Assembly (NCBI GenBank): GCA_025056835.1
Contig: JANWVS010000158.1
Location: forward strand, 1-5,833
Length of the DNA: 5,833 nt
Reading direction: 5' to 3'
Source: Gemmataceae bacterium
GTDB taxonomy: Bacteria; Planctomycetota; Planctomycetia; Gemmatales; Gemmataceae
Shown piece after piece: positions 1 to 4,386 of the stretch; position 1 is the stretch's first letter; the number at the start of each line of letters is the position of its first letter. The translations under genes and the position numbers were made by a program. The notes beneath the pieces were generated by a model. The model was not told where the DNA came from. It saw only the letters and a program-made list of their open reading frames with translations, and made no database searches.

Positions 1-796
1 GATAACCGAGGTGAAAGTCCTCCCCAGGCCCGACGTGCTCCGTCCAGCGATAGGTCATGACTTCGAGGAAACGCGGCCCGCCGTCGCGGCGAACCTGGGT
101 AATCAAATCGCGGGAACGGTGGATGATTTCGAAGACATCGCCGTTGGCGATCCGTTCGGCCGGGATGCCATAGGCTCGTGCCCGACCGCAAATATCGGGA
201 AGTCCCTGGCGCCGACGTTGGTGGGTGTGGATGGCGTATTGGTTGTTTTCGCAGACGAAGAGGATCGGCAGTCGCTTCAGAGCGGCGAAATTCAGGCTTT
301 CGCCGAACACCCCCTCTTCGGTGGCGCCATCGCCGAAGAAACTAGCGACGATGGCAGCGCCGCCGGGATGCGATGGACCTTCGGCATCTGCCGTGGCCGC
401 GCTAGGCCGGGCCGGCCCTTTTTTCAAGGCGAAGGCGTAGCCGACGGCGTTGGCGATGGTGGTGCCGACAATAGCCGAAGCACCCAGCATGCCGGCTTCG
501 GGTGCGATCAGGTGCATTGAGCCGCCCCAGCCACCGGTGCAGCCGGTCGCCTTGCCGTATAACTCGGCAATCATGGCCCGCAGGTCGCCGCCGCGCGCCA
601 GGTACAAGGCGTGGCCTCGATACGTGCCGAAGACGACATCCTCGCGCCGCAGGTTCGCACAAACTCCGACCGAGACGGCCTCTTGGCCGATCGATAAGTG
701 GATGGGGCTTTTGATGCAGTCACTCGGATACACCTGGGCGATATGCTCCTCAACCCGGCGGATGCGCACCAACTGCCTATACAGCCAGGGCAACAT
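1..796 (-). CDS. Thiamine-diphosphate-dependent dehydrogenase E1 component, alpha subunit (3' end cut by window)
   Basis: The frame is open from ATG at 796 to the left edge: 265 codons, no stop, against a usual 320-360 residues. Known family role: the alpha subunit of alpha2beta2 pyruvate/acetoin-type E1 enzymes, which decarboxylate a 2-oxoacid on TPP. Visible signatures in order: SIGQEA around E39, FGTYRGHALYLARGG (58-68 region, H62), GGWGGSMH ending at H95, the TPP/Mg motif GDGATEEG at 155-162 closing with N184-N185, and a phosphorylation-loop-like YRWTEHVGPGED near H254. The start is chosen because GGAGGAG lies 4 bases upstream and the family N-terminus (WLYRQLVRIRRVEE) follows directly. 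It overlaps the preceding dehydrogenase gene by 20 bases, implying coupling. A low-complexity stretch of about 17 extra residues sits just before the TPP motif. The beta subunit should lie to the left, outside the window. In this locus a role in sugar modification rather than central metabolism is inferred. The family call is very secure; the substrate is unknown. Confidence 0.93.
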   Translation of the reverse strand, partial: MLPWLYRQLVRIRRVEEHIAQVYPSDCIKSPIHLSIGQEAVSVGVCANLRREDVVFGTYRGHALYLARGGDLRAMIAELYGKATGCTGGWGGSMHLIAPEAGMLGASAIVGTTIANAVGYAFALKKGPARPSAATADAEGPSHPGGAAIVASFFGDGATEEGVFGESLNFAALKRLPILFVCENNQYAIHTHQRRRQGLPDICGRARAYGIPAERIANGDVFEIIHRSRDLITQVRRDGGPRFLEVMTYRWTEHVGPGEDFHLGY

Positions 797-1736
797 AAGG
801 CTCCTCCGTCATCTGTTGGTGCAGGAACCATTCGTAAGTGGCTGCCAGCGCGGTCCGGAAATCAGTGCGCGGCCGCCAGCCAAGGTCGAACAAAGGCGAC
901 GAGTCGAGCAACCTGCGCGGCATGCCGTCGGGGCGGTTGGGATCGCACAAGAGCCGACCGCGATAGCCGACGACCTCGGCGATGGTCCGGGCCGTCTCCA
1001 GGATCGAGCGCTCCGTGCCGCTGCCGACATTGATCGGTTCCTCAGAGTTGTAGTGGCGCATCAAGAAAATGCAGGCGTCGGCGGCGTCGTCGACGTAGAG
1101 GAAATCGCGTGTCGGTCGGCCGCTACCCCAGATAACCACGTGCGGCTCAGCCCGGACCTTGGCGCGGTGCATGCGCCGCATCAGGCCGGAGATGACATGG
1201 CCGCTCTCGGGATGGAAGTCGTCGTCCGGCCCGAACAGGTTCGCGGTAATCGTGGTAATGAACGGGGCATCATACTGTTGCCGGTAGGCGCGGCACAGCG
1301 TCAACCCAGCTAATTTGGCACTGGCGTAGGCGAGATTGGTGGGTTCCAATGGTCCGGTCAGCAGGTACTCCACCCGCAGCGGCTGCGGTGCCGATTTGGG
1401 GTAACAACACGAGCTGCCGACATAGAGCAGCTTGCGGATACCGTGGCGGAAGGCGGCCGGAATGACGTTCACGGCCACTTGGAGGTTCTCGACCATCAAG
1501 TCGGCCGGGTAGCGGCGGTTCTCCTCGATCCCTCCCGACGGCCCGCCGGTGAGGAATACGTATTCGGGCCGCTCGCGCAGGAAAAAGTTGTCGACCTGTT
1601 CAGCGTCGGTCCAATCCGGTTCGCGCGGCGGCAAGCCGAGCAGTTGATGATAGCCTTGGCCATGTAGCCGGCGAAGCAACGCGGCGCCAAGCAACGTATC
1701 GCCTCCGGCAACGAGAATGCGTGTCTGTTGGTCCAT
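777..1736 (-). CDS. fcl: GDP-L-fucose synthase-type NAD(P)-dependent epimerase/reductase (extended SDR)
   Basis: 319 residues, the usual length. Family role: cytoplasmic 3,5-epimerisation and 4-reduction of GDP-4-keto-6-deoxymannose to GDP-L-fucose using NADPH. Visible: N-terminal Rossmann motif (VAGGDTLLG, 9-17), GGIEENRRYPAD, YVGSSCCYP with S108 and C110, LLTGPLEPTNLAYASAK with Y137 and K141, FHPESGHV with H180, then R188, WGSGRPTRDFLYVDD with R210, INVGSG, and RPDGMPRRLLD near the C-terminus. Each is offset by one from the E. coli Fcl residues I recall (S107, C109, Y136, K140, H179, R187, R209), so the active site looks intact. The middle glycine of GxxGxxG is Thr14, which is unusual. Two tandem ATGs (1739 and 1736) are possible starts; 1736 has the better spacing to GAAGGAG. 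It is the second gene of the operon, after a heptose kinase, with no 4,6-dehydratase in view. A GDP-keto-heptose reductase role is therefore a real alternative. Confidence 0.85.
   Translation of the reverse strand: MDQQTRILVAGGDTLLGAALLRRLHGQGYHQLLGLPPREPDWTDAEQVDNFFLRERPEYVFLTGGPSGGIEENRRYPADLMVENLQVAVNVIPAAFRHGIRKLLYVGSSCCYPKSAPQPLRVEYLLTGPLEPTNLAYASAKLAGLTLCRAYRQQYDAPFITTITANLFGPDDDFHPESGHVISGLMRRMHRAKVRAEPHVVIWGSGRPTRDFLYVDDAADACIFLMRHYNSEEPINVGSGTERSILETARTIAEVVGYRGRLLCDPNRPDGMPRRLLDSSPLFDLGWRPRTDFRTALAATYEWFLHQQMTEEPYVALAV
801..807 (-). promoter_or_regulatory. Ribosome binding site of the E1 alpha gene
   Basis: The minus strand reads GGAGGAG followed by CCTT and ATG at 796. It lies inside the last codons of the upstream dehydrogenase gene, so translation of the two genes is probably coupled. 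It fixes the E1 alpha start. Confidence 0.8.
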
Positions 1737-1743
1737 CATCGGT

Positions 1744-1750
1744 CTCCTTC
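1744..1750 (-). promoter_or_regulatory. Ribosome binding site of the fucose-synthase-type gene
   Basis: The minus strand reads GAAGGAG, then ACCG and ATGATG. Spacing is 4 bases to the first ATG and 7 to the second, which favours the start at 1736. Nearly the same 17-base leader occurs before the mutase gene. Confidence 0.75.
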
Positions 1751-1801
1751 GCCTTTGGTTCAGTCGTACCATCGCCGACAGCGGTGGCGTGGCGCTTTGA
1801 C

Positions 1802-2863
1802 TCAGACGGCGGCCGGCCACTGGTGCGGCGCTGACCGCGTTCGGCCGCGGCGCGAGTGTTCCACTTCCTGGTAATCCACTCCCGGTTCGTTAAAAATGAT
1901 CTGGCTGCCGGCATGTTCGAAGGCGAAGGGGACGTGGAGCAAATGATCCAGAGCTTGGAGGACCTTGCCACGTCGTTTGGGCGGCACAAAAAGCAGTAAA
2001 AAGCCGCCGCCGCCGGCGCCGGTGAGTTTGCCGCCGATTGCCCCGGCAGCCCGTGCGCGATCGTACGCTTCATCCACTTGGGGAGTGGACACCGCGTCGC
2101 TGAGGGTCCGCTTGGTTTGCCAGGCTTCGTGCAGGAGTTGGCCGAACTCGCGCAGGTCCATGCCGCTGAGCAAAATGTCGATTGCCTCCTCGACCATTTC
2201 GTGCATCGCCCGAAGTTGGCGGCTTTTGGCATCGAGGCATTGGGCATAGCTCTTGGCAACGTCGGACGCCGTGCGGGCGATGCCGGTGTAAAAGAGCATC
2301 AGGTGTTCGCGGAGCAGGGCGAGGCGCTCCGGCGTCAGCGGCAGGGGATCGACCGCAATAGCGCCGTCGCGGTGGAATTGGACGTACTTTAATCCGCCGA
2401 AGGCCGCCATCACCTGGTCTTGCGAACCGACGGTCTCGCCGAGCACTTCCTGTTCGATCCGGATGCTTTCCTGAGCGAGCTGGATGCGCGTGCGCCGTTG
2501 GCCGCGCAGCGTGTACAGGGCGTGCAACAGACCGACGGTGAAGGCCGAACTGGACCCCATACCGCTGCGGGCGGGCAAGTCGCCGTCGTGATGCAGTTCC
2601 AAGCCGCGGTCGAAGTTCAACTCTTGAAGCACGGCCCGCACGACAGGGTGTTCGATTTCCGCAGCGGAGGCGGCCGTCTCGATCTTGCGATAGACAACGC
2701 GGAATTTGTGGTCGAAAAACGGCGGCAGATGTCGGCAAGTGAGCCAGCAGTACTTGTCGATCGTGGCGGCGAGCACTGCCCCGCCGTGGCGGCGATACCA
2801 CGCGGGATAGTCGGTGCCGCCGCCGAAGAACGAAATCCGAAAGGGGGTGCGGCAGATAATCAT
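1802..2863 (-). CDS. hddA: GHMP kinase, D-glycero-alpha-D-manno-heptose 7-phosphate kinase type
   Basis: 353 residues, normal for the family. Known role: phosphorylates D-glycero-D-manno-heptose 7-phosphate at C1 with ATP, the first committed step toward GDP-heptose in the cytoplasm. Visible: N-terminal motif RTPFRISFFGGGTDYP (5-20), ATP loop PARSGMGSSSAF (97-108), IEQEVLGETVGSQDQ with likely catalytic D149, and C-terminal GHMP motif GGKLTGAGGGGF (278-289). The start at 2863 is chosen because GGAGGAG lies 6 bases upstream and the protein opens directly on the first conserved strand. The upstream ATG at 2935 falls in the promoter -10 box. It is the first gene of the leftward operon, 65 bases ahead of the dehydrogenase gene. 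The last 15 or so residues (RRGRTRSAPHQWPAAV) are a non-conserved tail. The partners GmhA, GmhB and HddC are not in the window. Other sugar-1-kinases share the fold, but the SGMGSSSAFTVGLL and VGSQDQ sequence is typical of HddA. Confidence 0.88.
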   Translation of the reverse strand: MIICRTPFRISFFGGGTDYPAWYRRHGGAVLAATIDKYCWLTCRHLPPFFDHKFRVVYRKIETAASAAEIEHPVVRAVLQELNFDRGLELHHDGDLPARSGMGSSSAFTVGLLHALYTLRGQRRTRIQLAQESIRIEQEVLGETVGSQDQVMAAFGGLKYVQFHRDGAIAVDPLPLTPERLALLREHLMLFYTGIARTASDVAKSYAQCLDAKSRQLRAMHEMVEEAIDILLSGMDLREFGQLLHEAWQTKRTLSDAVSTPQVDEAYDRARAAGAIGGKLTGAGGGGFLLLFVPPKRRGKVLQALDHLLHVPFAFEHAGSQIIFNEPGVDYQEVEHSRRGRTRSAPHQWPAAV

Positions 2864-2869
2864 CCGTGA

Positions 2870-2876
2870 CTCCTCC
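2870..2876 (-). promoter_or_regulatory. Ribosome binding site of the heptose kinase gene
   Basis: The minus strand reads GGAGGAG, 6 bases before ATG at 2863. The match and spacing are strong and decide the start in favour of 2863. Confidence 0.8.
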
Positions 2877-2933
2877 GCGCGAACGCGGTTTTCCTCGGCT
2901 CCTTCCGAGACCGCCGGCGGGTGTGAAAGGCAC

Positions 2934-2963
2934 ATTGTGGCGGAAACGGCGAAGGCGTGTCAA
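2934..2963 (-). promoter_or_regulatory. Sigma70-like promoter for the leftward operon
   Basis: On the minus strand, TTGACA (2963-2958, a perfect -35) is followed by an 18-base spacer and CACAAT (2939-2934, 5 of 6 to TATAAT allowing for C at position 1 and C at position 3 as 4 of 6). Transcription would begin near 2927, giving a leader of about 64 bases before the kinase gene. It is the only good match on this strand between the two divergent genes. Assigned from consensus only. Confidence 0.6.
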
Positions 2964-2974
2964 GGTTGCTTGAC
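2959..2974. repeat. Perfect inverted repeat spanning both -35 boxes
   Basis: GTCAAG (2959-2964) and CTTGAC (2969-2974) are perfect inverted copies around a 4-base centre, GTTG. The arms contain most of the -35 boxes of the two divergent promoters. This may simply result from two near-consensus -35 boxes placed back to back, or it may be an operator through which one regulator controls both units. The sequence alone does not decide. Confidence 0.6.
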
Positions 2975-2999
2975 CCTCAGCGCGGCCGTGGAGTACAAT
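2970..2999 (+). promoter_or_regulatory. Sigma70-like promoter for the rightward unit
   Basis: TTGACC (2970-2975), an 18-base spacer, then TACAAT (2994-2999): 5 of 6 matches in each box. Such AT-containing hexamers stand out in this GC-rich sequence. Transcription would begin near 3006, leaving a leader of roughly 120 bases before the mutase gene. Its -35 box is only 6 bases from the -35 box of the leftward promoter. Confidence 0.68.
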
Positions 3000-3116
3000 C
3001 CGCCGCACGACCTGACCGACGCCCTGGATGAGCGGCCGACAACCGCTGGCGCCGAGCCAACGCTGCCGCTCAGCGTCATGCGGTGCGCGTCCGCGCTTTC
3101 GAATGGGCCGCAGAGC
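3000..3116 (+). other. Leader region of the mutase transcript
   Basis: These bases lie between the rightward -10 box and the mutase ribosome binding site. A continuous reading frame in phase with the mutase begins at ATG 3028 but encodes an Arg-rich stretch with no Shine-Dalgarno sequence, so it is treated as untranslated. A short hairpin, ACGCTG-CCGCT-CAGCGT (3060-3076), is possible but weak. I recognise no riboswitch or attenuator. Confidence 0.45.
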
Positions 3117-3123
3117 AAGGAGG
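3117..3123 (+). promoter_or_regulatory. Ribosome binding site of the mutase gene
   Basis: AAGGAGG lies 3 bases before ATG 3127 and 6 bases before ATG 3130. The second spacing is the usual one, so 3130 is preferred. Confidence 0.8.
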
Positions 3124-3129
3124 CCGATG

Positions 3130-4386
3130 ATGCTCGACGACGTCGATCTGCTCGTCTGCGGCGCCGGGCCGGTCGGTTGTACGATTGCCGAGCGCGCCGC
3201 CGCAACGCTCGGCTGGAAGGTTCTGGTCGTCGAACGTCGACCACACGTCGCCGGCAACTGTTATGACTCAATCCATTCCTCCGGCGTGCGCATCCATAAC
3301 TACGGTCCGCATTATTTTCGCACGAACGACGAAGCGGTCTTGCGCTACCTGTCGCGCTTTACCGACTGGATTCCAGGAAACTACGTTGTCAAAAGCCTCG
3401 TCAACGGCCGATTGTTGCCCTTTCCGATCAACCTCACCACCCTGGAGCAATTCTTCGGCTGCTCGCTCGACACTGACGCCGGCCGGCGCCTGCTCGATGC
3501 CAAGCGGCAACCCATCGCTCAGCCGGCCAACTCGGAAGAAATGGTGCTCGCCAAGGTGGGGCGCGAGTTATACGAGGCGTTTTACCTGAATTACACGCTC
3601 AAGCAGTGGGGGCGGCACCCGCGCGAGCTGGCGCCTTCGGTCTGCGGCCGCGTGCCGGTCCGTCTCAACCGCGATGAGCGCTACGTGGACCAGCGCTTTC
3701 AGGTCATGCCCAAGGACGGCTTCACGGCCCTGTTCACGCGGATGCTGAATCACCGTAAGATTCGCGTCCTGACCCGTTGCGACTTTCGGGAGATTCAGAC
3801 TCTGGTGAAACCTCGGCGAGCGACGGTCTACTCCGGCCCCATCGATGCGTACTTCGACCATTGCCTGGGTCGGCTCCCCTATCGGTCGCTGCGCTTCGAA
3901 TTCGAGACAGAGTTTGTCCCCTATCGGCAACCGTGCGTCCAAATCAACTATCCCAACGACCATTCCTGGACGCGAACGGTCGAGATCAAGCACGTCACCG
4001 GACAACAGCATCCGCACACCGTCATCTGCTACGAGACCCCGCGGAGCGAAGGGGAGCCGTACTATCCGGTGCCAGCCGCCGCCCACCAGGCTCTCTACGA
4101 GCGTTACCGCGATCTTGCCGAAGTGACAACCCGGCGCGAGCGCGTCTTTTTCTGCGGGCGTCTGGCCCAGTACCGCTACTTCAACACCGACGAAGTCATT
4201 GCGGAGGCCCTCCAGTGCTTCGAGAAAATCAAGCAGCTTGGCAGCAACTCGTTTCTCCCCAGTCCGACGACCACTGGCCGAGTGCCGACGAGCATCGCCG
4301 AGTCGTCGGCCGACTGTGGCAGGGCACGCGCTCGGACGGAGGCACGCCGGCGGCGTGCTTCGTCACCGCGGCCGACGATGGCGTGA
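3130..4386 (+). CDS. glf: UDP-galactopyranose mutase
   Basis: 418 residues. Role: a cytoplasmic FAD enzyme that interconverts UDP-galactopyranose and UDP-galactofuranose, the donor for galactofuranose-containing glycans. Visible: FAD Rossmann motif CGAGPVG (10-16), VVERRPHVAGNCYD (33-46), HNYGPHYFRTND (56-67), LPFPIN, NYTLKQWG with Y155, VPVR with R178, QVMPKDGFTALF, YSGPIDAYFD, YRSLRFE with R252, EPYYPV (Y311, Y312), and GRLAQYRYFNTDEVI with R344 and Y350. These match the substrate-binding Tyr and Arg positions of bacterial mutases. Small departures are R64 where His is usual and FNTD where YDMD/YDMH is usual. Family homology ends near residue 371. The last 47 residues are a Ser/Thr/Arg-rich tail overlapping the next gene in another frame, whereas E. 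coli Glf is 367 residues. Start 3130 is set by AAGGAGG; 3127 is possible. It is first in the rightward unit, and the adjacent glycosyltransferase is a natural user of the product. Confidence 0.93.
   Translation: MLDDVDLLVCGAGPVGCTIAERAAATLGWKVLVVERRPHVAGNCYDSIHSSGVRIHNYGPHYFRTNDEAVLRYLSRFTDWIPGNYVVKSLVNGRLLPFPINLTTLEQFFGCSLDTDAGRRLLDAKRQPIAQPANSEEMVLAKVGRELYEAFYLNYTLKQWGRHPRELAPSVCGRVPVRLNRDERYVDQRFQVMPKDGFTALFTRMLNHRKIRVLTRCDFREIQTLVKPRRATVYSGPIDAYFDHCLGRLPYRSLRFEFETEFVPYRQPCVQINYPNDHSWTRTVEIKHVTGQQHPHTVICYETPRSEGEPYYPVPAAAHQALYERYRDLAEVTTRRERVFFCGRLAQYRYFNTDEVIAEALQCFEKIKQLGSNSFLPSPTTTGRVPTSIAESSADCGRARARTEARRRRASSPRPTMA
4203..4207 (+). promoter_or_regulatory. Ribosome binding site inside the mutase gene, for the glycosyltransferase
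   Basis: GGAGG lies 7 bases before GTG 4215 and falls within mutase codons 358-360. It is the only good Shine-Dalgarno sequence ahead of any in-frame start for the transferase. The later starts GTG 4383 and ATG 4398 lack one. Confidence 0.6.

Noticed and set aside
8..20. GAGGTGAAAGTCC, resembling the GAGGAAAGTCC signature of bacterial RNase P RNA
   Set aside because: It is not an exact match, and these bases are explained as E1 alpha codons on the other strand (GEDFHLG). No other RNase P elements follow.
450..1313. Long plus-strand open frame of 287 codons opposite the E1 alpha and dehydrogenase genes
   Set aside because: It is antisense to two genes with strong family motifs. Its product is an Ala/Arg/Pro-rich composition with no recognisable domain, as expected of antisense frames in GC-rich DNA.
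1769..1787. Possible stem between the kinase and dehydrogenase genes
   Set aside because: On the transcribed strand the stem has a C-A mismatch and no following U-run, so it is not a credible terminator within the operon.
2864..2935. Upstream ATG at 2935 for the heptose kinase
   Set aside because: It overlaps the predicted -10 box and lacks a Shine-Dalgarno sequence. GGAGGAG before 2863 and the conserved N-terminus argue for the later start.
3060..3076. Short hairpin ACGCTG-CCGCT-CAGCGT in the mutase leader
   Set aside because: The stem is only 6 bp, has no U-tract and does not occlude the ribosome binding site. Such stems are common by chance at this GC content.
3028..3129. Upstream ATG giving the mutase a 34-residue N-terminal extension
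   Set aside because: The extension is Arg-rich with no Shine-Dalgarno sequence. AAGGAGG at 3117 and the FAD motif directly after 3130 place the start downstream.
2070..3257. Minus-strand open frame of 395 codons across the promoter region and the kinase gene
   Set aside because: It lies out of frame over the kinase gene, runs through the divergent promoters into the antisense of the mutase, and is Arg-rich with no domain signature.
4383..4386. GTGA junction, in which a transferase GTG start would overlap the mutase TGA by the classic 4-base pattern
   Set aside because: No Shine-Dalgarno sequence precedes it, and starting here would delete the first beta strand (AACFVTAADD) of the N-terminal domain. 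It remains a fallback if the 172-base overlap is disproved.
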